NCBI GenBank assembly: GCA_027576995.1
Contig: JANBQC010000019.1
Coordinates: forward strand, 47,256 to 111,255
Direction: 5' to 3'
DNA length: 64,000 nucleotides
From: Dimargaris cristalligena
Taxonomy: Eukaryota > Kickxellomycota > Dimargaritomycetes > Dimargaritales > Dimargaritaceae
Part shown: one piece after another, positions 55,052 to 64,000 of the stretch
How the letters are laid out: each line of letters opens with the position of its first letter
Position numbering within the stretch: position 1 is the first letter of the stretch
Notes under the pieces: generated by a model
What the model saw: the letters and a program-made list of their open reading frames with translations, nothing else
The model's database searches: none
What the model was told of the DNA's origin: nothing
Translations under genes and position numbers: made by a program

Positions 55052-55672
55052 ATGGTTCATATCTTCATCACCGCACTAGCCCTGGGTCTATCTACCCTCT
55101 TGACGACCTACGCAGTCACCGTCCCCGCCGGCCATACACACGAGATTATCAAGCACCCCAACGGCCAGGGCCATAGCCATGTCTGCAAACATACGAAGAA
55201 AATAGGTGCTACCGAGTCACAACTGACCACTAAGACGGTATGGTGCAGTGAAGGTGTTCACCACGGCGAACATGAAGATGTCCTGCATGGCGATGAACAC
55301 CACCATGCCACTCAGGCGGCTCAGCAGCAAGGGCGGGGGCAAAACCCCTATTATACCACCAGTCAGGCCAATGCTAAACTGGGGAGCTTTGTACAGGTTG
55401 GCGTCGGTGCCTGTGGTAAATCATACACCCAGGATGATTTCGTCGTTGCAGTCCAACCGGCTCTGTTTAAGACCGGCGGTAACCCCAATCTCGATCCCAT
55501 CTGTGACCAATACGTTCTGCTGCAGAATGGGCCCAAAACGGTCCATGCGCGAATCACTGAAAAATGTCATGATTGTGCTGAGAATCAGGTTGTGGGCACC
55601 AAGGCTATTTGGAAAGCCCTCGGGATCTCGACTGACAAGGGCGTAACTGATATTCACCTGAAATTCCTTTAA
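55052..55672 (+). CDS. Secreted His-rich protein with RlpA-like double-psi beta-barrel domain
   Basis: Intronless frame of 206 residues. MVHIFITALALGLSTLLTTYAVT is a clear signal peptide (cleavage near 21-24). The mature N-terminal part (about 25-95) is His-rich (HTHEIIKHPNGQGHSH; HHGEHEDVLHGDEHHH), a composition suited to binding Zn/Cu/Ni. The C-terminal ~105 residues match a barwin/RlpA-like double-psi beta-barrel: GACGKSYTQDDFVVAVQ, then a middle strand (KTVHARITEKCHDCAE), and ALGISTDKGVTDIHLKF at the end. The conserved cysteine pair around ACGK and the CHDC pair fit fungal secreted RlpA-like proteins, which are often expressed on interaction with hosts or during spore/wall remodelling. 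The catalytic Asp used by lytic transglycosylases is not evident, so an enzyme role is not claimed. A TATA box and leader support the gene. Confidence 0.82.
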   Translation: MVHIFITALALGLSTLLTTYAVTVPAGHTHEIIKHPNGQGHSHVCKHTKKIGATESQLTTKTVWCSEGVHHGEHEDVLHGDEHHHATQAAQQQGRGQNPYYTTSQANAKLGSFVQVGVGACGKSYTQDDFVVAVQPALFKTGGNPNLDPICDQYVLLQNGPKTVHARITEKCHDCAENQVVGTKAIWKALGISTDKGVTDIHLKFL

Positions 55673-57573
55673 ATGGAGAGATTTCTTTTCTAAACACCTT
55701 TGATTATCTTTTTAATTAGTATACACTCCACCCAATGTCAGTAAATTATTCTGATAAGAGCCGGGGAGTGCTCAATTGCACAATAAATTTTTATGATTTT
55801 ACTTTTATTTCAATCAACCCACCTAGTTCAGGGGAGGAGATAAACAATAGCTATTCACCACACCAAATATAACGTCATACTTGCAATGGTATGTGCAAAT
55901 CCTCCACTGCATTCATAACATACTTCCCAAACCATGCCCATCCTTAGGCATAATTGTAGTATATTTTGTATAATTAACATTGGTTAGGTACTAATGAACG
56001 AAACAAAATTGCGCCAACACGATAATACGAATTCAGCTATTCTAAATGGCCCATTTCCACCGATAGTGCCTTAGGGCAGGGTGCATAGCCGATTGGTTTC
56101 TGATTCTGTGTTTTTAGACGAGACCGGCAGATACTTCACTTGTGGAACTAGCTTGCTCCAATGTATTAAATTTCACCAAAGAAGTTTCCGTATACTATTT
56201 TTGTCTAGATCTTGCTATAGTAGCAGGCCACTCGACCAATATGGTGGCTAGTGCGACCACTGGTCTAACGGGAGGATATGCACTAGGCAGCTTCTATCAC
56301 CGCCATCAGCCTCAGTTATCCTCTAGTACCAAATACATTTACTTTCTTTGCTTTTCCCTTACCGATGGGCATATACACCACACTCCCAGTCTCTCCCATT
56401 TAGCTCTCAACATTACAATAGCCTGAATTGTCGTATTTGAATTGTATGTCAAAATCACCCCATATGTATTTATTTGATCATTATTTTATTTCCTATTGCT
56501 CACCCCGTGCTATACCATTAATTAAGACATGCGAGCACATGCCGATTACCGGTTAACGTAGCGAGGAAATCGACGTTAGTTAGCTTCAGCGAAATCCGTA
56601 TACGGCAAATGGCCGAAATTGATTGCTATCCTGGTATTTTATTAAGACTAATGACGAGTGAACCTACTCCACAACTAAGGGAGGTATTATATGTAAATGT
56701 TGATGGTTAAATACGAACTCATACTACATAAGTAGCTGAGCAATGGGACCTTCCGCGCGCCCTGACCTCGAATATCCGTATAAGGTATGTCTTCAACACA
56801 AGGCTGTGAGCAGGCCACTTGTTAGACAACCCGATATTAAATGCTAACAAGTTTGTTGAGTCGCGGAACTTGAATTTTCCGGGGTTGGCTGTGCCATGGC
56901 CTCGCTATTTTAGTAACAAATAAATACAGTTTATTTCTACGTCGCGGTTAACTTGGATCGTCTAGGTGAACAAAGGGGTGTGGCTCCGCTGGAAATGATC
57001 CAATAAATACCGAAGATATGCGGTGCTTACTTATATAGCTATGTAAATGTGTAAATCCCCAGATATGTCTACCTCTCTAAGCCCATACCCCTATTATTGT
57101 ACGCTGCTTTTCTGCTGACTACCTATATGTGTTTAATCCCGGGCTGCTAAAATATGCCAGGGCTGAGTTTGTGGGGGCCCCCTACTTTGGTCATGAATTA
57201 TTTACCAACCGATAGATGGCGATTAACTCCAGGTTTGCCAGATATATACGGTTCTTTAACCTTGTGCTTAAAATCCCGCGATTTTCCCACCAACCCTGAT
57301 TTTATATACCACACTAATTCTGCGAAACTGGCGCAGTGATGCCTGCCACTCATTTACCCATCTCGGGGTTACCTATACCCTGGCCGCGGTAGCTTCATTC
57401 TCCACCCTGTCTTCCATAAGCATCCGCAGAGCTTCCTTTCGGATTAGCCCCTTTTTTTCACATTCGTATCCCTGGTTTATTTTCTCCTCCTTCCCTTTCC
57501 TAAATCAGTTGGATTGTTGTTAAGTTCTTTCGGGCTCTCTTTCCCAGCGCCTGCCATTTGCACCTCGCCATCC
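55673..57573. other. Intergenic region of about 1.9 kb
   Basis: AT-rich DNA with no supported gene. A 94-codon frame at 56142-56426 has a hydrophobic patch but no start context or motif I recognise. The last ~100 bases are the pyrimidine-rich leader of STE24. Confidence 0.4.
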
Positions 57574-59313
57574 ATGTTTTCCTCGGATGATCTCGTGTTC
57601 GGGGCGTACCTCGTCGCGGTATGCCTCGCCTTTCCGCTTCTACTGTGTCTCATCATAGTCAACGTGCACATCTTCCCCCTCCTCGACCAATTCGGGGTAC
57701 CCTGCCCCTCTTTCCTGGCTCAGTCCTGGCAAACTATGTACGACCAGTTCTTTGCCGCCCCATTGACCACTCACCTGGTACCCTATCTGCCCGCCCCGCT
57801 CGCCAATTTGACCGACACCCTGGTTCAGTCCGGCGACGCGCTGAACGAGTACGTGGATAGTCTGGCCATTCAGGCCTGGGGGATTGGTCACTCCATCTAC
57901 CAGGAGTGGTCAGCCCTACCCCTGGGCGATTGGCTCGTGGCGGGCCTTGTCCGACTCGGCCTGGCTCCTACTACAGCCGAGGCCTGGATCTACGGGGGTG
58001 CATTCCCTTACAAGTCCTTCGTCATTGGCTTTGCCCTCGCCGTGTATCTCTTCGAAACGTACCTGGACTACCGCCAGCATCGTAAACTCAAGGAAAAGCA
58101 GCGGCCCGAGGGCATCGCCTCGATTGTCAGCCAGGACGACTTTGCCAAGGCCAATGCCTACGGCCTGGACAAGTCCCGCTTCAGTTTTGTGCAGTCCTTC
58201 GTCAGCCAGGCCCAATCGCTGCTCTTCCTGAGCTTCGACGTGTTGCCCTGGCTTTGGGCCACCGTGGGCAGTTGCCTAGAGAGCTACGCCGGTCTCGGCC
58301 CCGAGTACGAGATCACGCAGTCTCTGGTCTTCTTCATTATCACTTCCGTGGCGTCGACTGTTCTCTCCCTCCCCTTCAATATCTTCTACACGTTCGTCAT
58401 TGAAGAGCGCCACGGCTTCAATAAGCAGACCCTGCAGATGTTCTTTGCCGATACCGTCAAGGAGCTCCTGGTGGGCGCCGTGATTGGCCTGCCGACCATC
58501 GCCGGGTTCTTGCGGATTACCCAGTGGGCCGGCCCCCATTTCTATGTCTATGTCTGGGGCTTCGTGGTAGCTCTCCAGATTACCCTGGTTACCATTTATC
58601 CTACCATCATCCAACCCCTCTTCAACAAACTGACGCCTCTGGAACCCGGTCAATTGCGGTCCCAGATCGAGGCTCTGGCCGCTCGGGTGCACTTCCCCCT
58701 GACCAAGCTCTACGTCATTGACGGTAGCAAGCGTTCGGCCCACAGCAACGCCTACTTCTACGGGTTCTTCAAGAATAAACGCATCGTGCTCTACGACACC
58801 CTGCTCGACCACACCGACTCTGAGGAAATCTGCGCTATCCTAGGCCATGAACTGGGCCACTGGCAAATGAACCACACTATCAAGTTATTCTTCATTACCC
58901 AACTGCACATGTTCTCGCTGTTCTACCTATTCAGTCTAACCGTTCATAACCAGGCCATGTTTGCCAGCTTCGGCTTCCTCTCGGATGCGGCCACTGCCTC
59001 GGTGGGCAACCCCACCCCCCTGCTGATTGGATTTATGCTTTTCCAATACCTGTACATGCCCGTGGAAAACGTCATGAGTTTCCTCATGAACATCCTCTCC
59101 CGGCACAATGAGTTTGAGGCCGACGCCTACGCCTTCCACCTGGGCTACACCCAGCCCCTCAGTTCGGCCCTGATTAAACTGCAGCTCAAGAACCTGGGCA
59201 ACATGAATCCGGACCCTTGGTACTCAGCGTACCACTACTCCCATCCACCTCTGGTCGAGCGTCTACACGCCTTGGAGTCGCTGGCAGCTCAGGTGGACAA
59301 GAAGACTAGCTAG
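57574..59313 (+). CDS. STE24: CAAX prenyl protease 1 (STE24/ZMPSTE24), extended N-terminus
   Basis: Multispanning zinc metalloprotease of the ER and inner nuclear membrane. It removes the -AAX tripeptide from prenylated proteins and, in some fungi, processes a-factor-type pheromone. Intronless, 579 residues from the ATG at 57574. The catalytic motif HELGH is at 425-429 (H425, E426, H429), with the third zinc ligand E515 in the NEFEADAYAF motif. Other family marks: YGLDKSRFSFVQ, EERHGFNKQT, and the transmembrane segment WGFVVALQITLVTIYPTIIQPLFNKLTPLE. The conserved core begins at about residue 144 (FPYKSFVIGFALAVYLFETYLDYRQ). Before it are ~143 extra residues including a hydrophobic segment (8-32), not seen in yeast (453) or human (475) proteins. 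The last residues are KKTS, which could act as a Lys-based ER-retrieval-like tail; this is inference. Confidence 0.94.
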   Translation: MFSSDDLVFGAYLVAVCLAFPLLLCLIIVNVHIFPLLDQFGVPCPSFLAQSWQTMYDQFFAAPLTTHLVPYLPAPLANLTDTLVQSGDALNEYVDSLAIQAWGIGHSIYQEWSALPLGDWLVAGLVRLGLAPTTAEAWIYGGAFPYKSFVIGFALAVYLFETYLDYRQHRKLKEKQRPEGIASIVSQDDFAKANAYGLDKSRFSFVQSFVSQAQSLLFLSFDVLPWLWATVGSCLESYAGLGPEYEITQSLVFFIITSVASTVLSLPFNIFYTFVIEERHGFNKQTLQMFFADTVKELLVGAVIGLPTIAGFLRITQWAGPHFYVYVWGFVVALQITLVTIYPTIIQPLFNKLTPLEPGQLRSQIEALAARVHFPLTKLYVIDGSKRSAHSNAYFYGFFKNKRIVLYDTLLDHTDSEEICAILGHELGHWQMNHTIKLFFITQLHMFSLFYLFSLTVHNQAMFASFGFLSDAATASVGNPTPLLIGFMLFQYLYMPVENVMSFLMNILSRHNEFEADAYAFHLGYTQPLSSALIKLQLKNLGNMNPDPWYSAYHYSHPPLVERLHALESLAAQVDKKTS

Positions 59314-60056
59314 AGGGTAGGGGGTTCGTTCAGCCTCTGTGTTCCCTTTTCCCCCTGTCTAATATCTCCATCAACCGCGCTTCATATATTTCTCTATTTT
59401 CGCTTTATTTTGTCACTCGAAAAACAACCGCTCGTACAATTTCTTTTTTTATTTTATGCAGTAAATGTAACTATGGCTACATTACCTTTCTAGAATTAGC
59501 CAGTTTAGTTCTCCATTTCATTATTACGCTTTCCTGATTTCAAATAAATTCAGAAATATGACCGGGTTTCTTAACCAAATCTTCGTGCAATGAAGGCATC
59601 GGTTCCGGTATCAGGGCAGGGATATATACTTAAAGCTTTGGTAAACCGATAAAGTATATTATTGGCAAGAATGAATGGTAGACACTCATTATGATTTTCG
59701 TCAGAACTTGAATTTAGGTGAGATTCAATTCGACGGCATAGGATTTTACATGATATATGTGTGGGGAAATACAAGATGAATGTATTTTCAACCGGTAAAA
59801 TTGGTCTCAGCAAATACTTTTTTTCGTTTTTATAGCTCGACTAAACCTCGCGTATTTACTAATGTGAGAAGGATTGGAACGGTGTGATTTATATGAAAAA
59901 CATAACTGTGGAAACGCCCTTTGCTGTAAGATTTCAAAATAGAAAATGGGTCCACGGGTACAGGGGAATCCGTAGGTACCACCAAACCCTTCATTCCACA
60001 GGAATAGCCAAAGGACTACAGGCCTCGCGTACAGTTCAGCTGTTGTGGATGTGTCG
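59314..60056. other. Intergenic region between convergent STE24 and prenylcysteine oxidase
   Basis: About 740 AT-rich bases between two 3' ends. The segment at 59815-59850 loosely recalls the dispersed repeat core (TTTTCGTTTTTATAG..ACTAAACCTC). It is too diverged to call a copy. Confidence 0.35.
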
Positions 60057-62207
60057 TTATCTAAAAGGATAGTGCTGGGGCATCGGGAAAGTTATTGGGG
60101 GTTGGCTGCGCCGTTCACGTAGCGCCTGGAAATCAGTAGCGAGAAGTTGAGCGGTGTTGCGTCCAGCAATCATGGCGTTCTCGGTGGTCTAAATACGGTC
60201 ATAAAATAGAGCATTAAAACACGAAAGAAATAGCGAGGGATATTGTGAGTTGACGAATACTATATAATGCCGATATTTACAAACGAGTGTCCCAACGCTT
60301 ATTACATATCAAATGCGACCTACATAGACAAACGCATCCATAGCATTGGGATAGTAGACTCGTTCATGCAATTTAATGGGTGGAAAGGTCCCCTCCTCTC
60401 GTGGAGTTAGTTCTGGGCAAAGGAAATATTCTTCGCTATGGGTCCAAAGCCGGTTCTCGAATAAGATGTTAAGCTCCCTTTGGGCCAAAGGTCTATATGA
60501 GGAAATCTTAGTGAGCATTGTATTTTCCCGTGGGTTGTAGTGCCAGTTGCGGATGTTCAGCTCCCTGGCTAAGCGCTCAATCTCGAATTCAGTTAATGTT
60601 CGGATCGTTGTAATGGAGTTGAACAGACCCTCTTCAATGGGCTCTTCGGTGGAGACGATGTGGTCGTAAGAGTGGCGGGGTCGCCAGAACTGAGTGCGAC
60701 TTGTCCGGGTCTGGACGTTAAAGTAAGGCCATTTGAGTTGGCCCACCACCACGGTCGTATAAACGGTCCGGTACTTGATGCGATTCACCGACGGAGAATG
60801 GAACAGGCTATTCAGAATCAGGTTGTGAGCGGAATTCGAATCCTGGGGGACTGCCACCACCACGGCGTCATAATAGTCAAACCGACCATCTACGGTTACC
60901 ACTCTATACATTACGTCAGGTCCGGGAAAATAGCTAATCTCCGCGACTTTTGTATTGAACCTTACTCGAGTCCGACTACGGTTGATCATACCGTACACCA
61001 GCTGATGAAGGCCCCCTTTAATTTCAATTCGGTCTTGGGGATCAATGACCACCGCCAGAGCCGCCCAATGGATATTTCCTGGCGATTGGTAAAGTTCAAG
61101 TCGAACACGTGCCTCCAACGCAGCCCTGCGTTCCTGATCCTCCGCACCATTCGACACCTTGGCACCTGGTCCAGCGTGCATTACCTCAAATTTAAACCTA
61201 GAGTTGGACAATCCCTCTTCCATTGTACTAAACGAAGGTTTCCCGCCGCCAAATGCACCGTATCCTTTTGCCTAAATTTCGAACAATTTCCGTAATCGCA
61301 ATCCAAAAGTCGTGATTAATTAAAAAGTAAATTTCTCAGACTTCCGTGTCAGGTCATGATTAGTCAGTATAAAAAGGCGGGCATTCTCCAATGGGCTGGG
61401 TTGGGGGATACGCAGTTCTGAGGAAATAACATCAACAGACCCACTGGTATTGATAATCGCGAGGCTAGGTAATGAATATATTGTAACTCACCATTCCCTT
61501 GGACCAAAGTCCATAATGCGATGCGGGCCGATAAGCGCTGAGGGATTCCAAAGTACTATCGCCTAATTTAAGATTCGTTCCATCCCAAATCCCCAATTTA
61601 CTCTCGAAAAATACGGTCGATGAGACGATTGATAGATCCAGTTCTCGGGCAACTTCAGCTATGCAGCTGTCCCCTTCGTGAAAATAGCTGTGTCCTACAA
61701 ATACATCGGTATCTTGTAACGGGGCGGGAAGGCGAATTCGCCGAGCCTGACCGCCAACGTCGCCGGATTGTTCATAAATAACGATTTCAGCGGGAATTTT
61801 AAGCTCATTGAGTTGCTTTTGGACATAGTACGCCGAGGACACGCCATACACACCTCCACCTGGATGTTTAATTTTAAGAGTTCAGTACGCCTCGAGACAA
61901 AGTATGATTTTTAGTGAACGGGAATGTAGAACTTAGGATAAACCACCAAAATAGTCGATTATGTCAACAATAACAAAAGGCAACCCGATTAAAATGTGTG
62001 GAACACTGGGGTTGTCTTGGGTATATAGTATAGATGGTTAACTTGGACCACCCCCAAAAGGATATATATAAGTCGAATGGCCATATCCTAAACTGGACTC
62101 CAGAGGAACTTACCGACAATAGCAATACGAACTGGTTGAGCCACCGCGCTCCTAAGCACTACTCCGGTTAAGCAAAAACTGAAGTAAAGGGTAGGTATAA
62201 TATACAT
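60057..62207 (-). CDS. Prenylcysteine oxidase/lyase (PCYOX1-like)
   Basis: FAD-dependent thioether oxidase that cleaves prenylcysteines released by protein turnover into cysteine, a prenyl aldehyde and H2O2; it works in the lumen of the endomembrane system or lysosome/vacuole. Four exons, 62114-62207, 61492-61859, 60324-61271 and 60057-60188, join to 513 residues, about the length of human PCYOX1 (505). The signal peptide MYIIPTLYFSFCLTGVV leads to a cleavage site near SAVAQ. The FAD dinucleotide-binding motif GGGVYG (G32, G34, G37) follows directly, with VIYEQSGDVGGQAR next. The middle part has FEVMHAGPG and the conserved GLHQLVYGMI; MDAFVYTTENAMIAGRN at the exon 3/4 junction matches the 'SAIEtxExSAIxGRN' end of flavin oxidases. 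Donors: GTAAGT, GTGAGT, GTAGGT. The alternative frame at 62152-62460 lacks a signal peptide and does not join. Confidence 0.87.
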
Positions 62208-64000
62208 GGGACCAGCTAATAATCGATGAACGGTAACAAAAGAGGTAGGATATATCGGCTAAAATTTGTATAGTATGGAAAGGGTCATTAGTAACTTTAT
62301 GGGTATAATGAAGAAGCCAGTAGCTCACAGGTGGGCCCATCCTATATAGGTTATATAGGGGTATGGTTAACGAAAACAAGGCTGTCAAAATATAAAACAA
62401 CCCCATTACTTTTGGCAGCGGCTCTCTCCATGTGGGACAGAGTCCCCCCTTCCCCTCCACACTTCACCTGCTGACAATTCGGCAAACCCATTTTGTTGGG
62501 GATATCCAAGTAAATATTATTGAGTTCTTGGCTAATTGAGCCTTTTCTCTATTTTTGCTCTTTGCTGACGTCAACGTAATACGATGGGAATTCAAGACAT
62601 TCCTACCCACACGCTGAGTAGCGGGAGAAGTGGTACCAGCATTAATAGTGGGGTGGAACGATAAACTAGTGGAAATACGGCCATTGGCTATCGAGTACGG
62701 AACGACGCCTCAATTCAAGGCGGGGTCTTCCTTGCCTTTACTCGGAATATATGTGGGTGAAATTCAACAGGGAGACGTAGACTTTTGGCTGAAAAAATGG
62801 CTGAATAGCCGGGTGGACTATTTTAAACCGGTAAAGTTGGTCACATCAAACGCATATTTAGTTACACAGTGGGACTGAGCCTCCCTTATTGATATAATAA
62901 ACTGGCATCGGCACCTATATTTTCTATTGGCCTTTTTTAAATTATTACTTATATAATTGTATGTGTATAGTTAAAAAGTATTGACAGTGACCACACTTGG
63001 AGGGGAAGGTCGACTGCCTGTAGTTCCTTTAGTAATGAGCTAGGCAATGGGTATACACATATATTCTGTTTAGTGCTGCCGAGTAACCGAGTTAAGCACC
63101 ACACTGGCCCAATCCATTTCTTTTCCTTCATTGCATGTCCCGTTTAATAATATGCCTATTTTCAATGGGATCTCATTCATAGCCAAAAAGAGGGGCTTAT
63201 TCGATATACCAATGCACTTCATACTACTTCTTGGCAAAAAATAGCCTAAGGCGGGCATACCTTTTACTGAGGTTTTTAAAACTCTCGAGACATTGGCTAG
63301 GCTACAACCTAAACGACTGCATTTCTTGTAGGCTCATTGGATAATAAGCTTAGTTTTCGTAGACTTTGCAGGTGCTGTTAACGATTTTCTATACGCAAGC
63401 GTTCTAGGTAGCTTATTCAATACCGGTACGAACTACCAAGATTCATTTCAAATGCCATATACCCTACACTCTACTTGAATCTTCTATGGGCGGAAAGAGT
63501 ATTATTATGGTCATTTTCCAGCGTATATTGCCTCACTGACCCATGTGCTTACGATCTAACACCCCGTAGAATCAATGTAATCTATACTGCCCACAAACCT
63601 CAAATATCTCACTGGCCAGTGCCATTTAGTGGACAAGGGATTGCTTTAATTAGTTCCCACCTGGATACCTTATATGATTCCGCTGGGTAGGAGGGGATAC
63701 CGGCATAATCGAAGCGCCCAAGTGACGCATATTAAGCAGGGGGTGGGTCGAGAAAGAATCAGTAGATAAACAATTAATATAAGTGGTGTAACAAATTGGT
63801 TCCAATCCGAGGTAATACTTAAATAATGGATAGCATTGGAGACATCGTCTAGAAATAATAATGGGTATCATTGAACCCGAGTGCTGGCCGGGGGAATTAT
63901 CGGGTCAATTGTGGGCTGGTAAGAATTCGTTTTTAAAAAACTCATTATGTTAATAGAGGGGAAAGAAAAATTTTTCCGTAAAAATATTACTTTCCCCGAA
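62208..64000. other. Right edge, no gene recognised
   Basis: About 1.8 kb of AT-rich DNA holding the prenylcysteine oxidase promoter. Frames at 62630-62878 (+) and 62949-63258 (-) show no recognisable motif and no convincing ATG or splice structure. A fragment of a gene beginning beyond the window cannot be excluded. Confidence 0.35.

Noticed and set aside
62152..62460. Hydrophobic 102-codon open frame on the - strand overlapping the first exon of prenylcysteine oxidase
   Set aside because: It is in another frame from the exon that supplies the signal peptide and FAD motif, and its donor phase does not match the downstream exons.
1..64000. tRNA genes, rRNA, CRISPR arrays, complete transposons
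   Set aside because: Looked for B-box/TPsiC-like patterns, tandem direct repeats with spacers and transposase motifs; none was convincing by eye. A tRNAscan and repeat-masking run would be decisive.

Overview
The window is a piece of a eukaryotic nuclear genome, almost certainly fungal and probably from an early-diverging, non-Dikarya lineage. The reasoning is as follows. Genes are interrupted by GT...AG introns of about 135-260 nt with GTAAGT-like donors. A very large FUSC / 'aromatic acid exporter 2'-type membrane protein of a family known mainly from fungi is present. A prenylcysteine oxidase is also present, a gene that the familiar yeasts lack. Exons are clearly more GC-rich than the AT-rich introns and intergenic DNA. 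The lineage is inference; no rDNA or mitochondrial marker is visible.

Left part (0-23 kb): RPB10 (+), the cytoplasmic ribosome-maturation GTPase EFL1/RIA1 (-), calcineurin B (-), the GPI mannosyltransferase SMP3/PIG-Z (-, five exons), the rRNA-processing DEAD-box helicase RRP3/DDX47 (-), a divergently oriented LRR protein (+), a small secreted protein (-) and the SNF2-type remodeller STH1/SNF2 (-). Middle part (23-45 kb): the 1823-residue FUSC-like transporter (-), a 3.1 kb gene-poor stretch, the splicing factor CWC22 (+), the Fe-S targeting factor MMS19/MET18 (+), a small secreted protein (+) and eEF1B-gamma (-). Right part (45-64 kb): SAM50/TOB55 (+), a compact SNU66/SART1 (-) divergent from the DEAD-box helicase DBP7/DDX31 (+), a secreted His-rich protein with an RlpA-like C-terminal domain (+), the CAAX protease STE24 (+) and, convergent with it, prenylcysteine oxidase (-).

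Most genes are single-copy housekeeping genes. Ribosome production is well represented (RPB10, EFL1, RRP3, DBP7), as are splicing (CWC22, SNU66) and protein or lipid maturation (SMP3, SAM50, STE24, prenylcysteine oxidase). Exon structures given here were worked out by hand by matching donor and acceptor phases and checking that the joined frame stays open; they are not supported by transcripts.

I found no tRNA, rRNA, CRISPR array, complete transposon or obvious novel multi-gene system. The less ordinary signals are these: a roughly 50 bp dispersed repeat in three places; four perfect T(n)A(n) palindromes; a cluster of TATGCGCATA-type palindromes; a STE24 with a long N-terminal extension next to prenylcysteine oxidase; an N-terminally short SNU66; and three small secreted proteins set in long AT-rich intergenic tracts.
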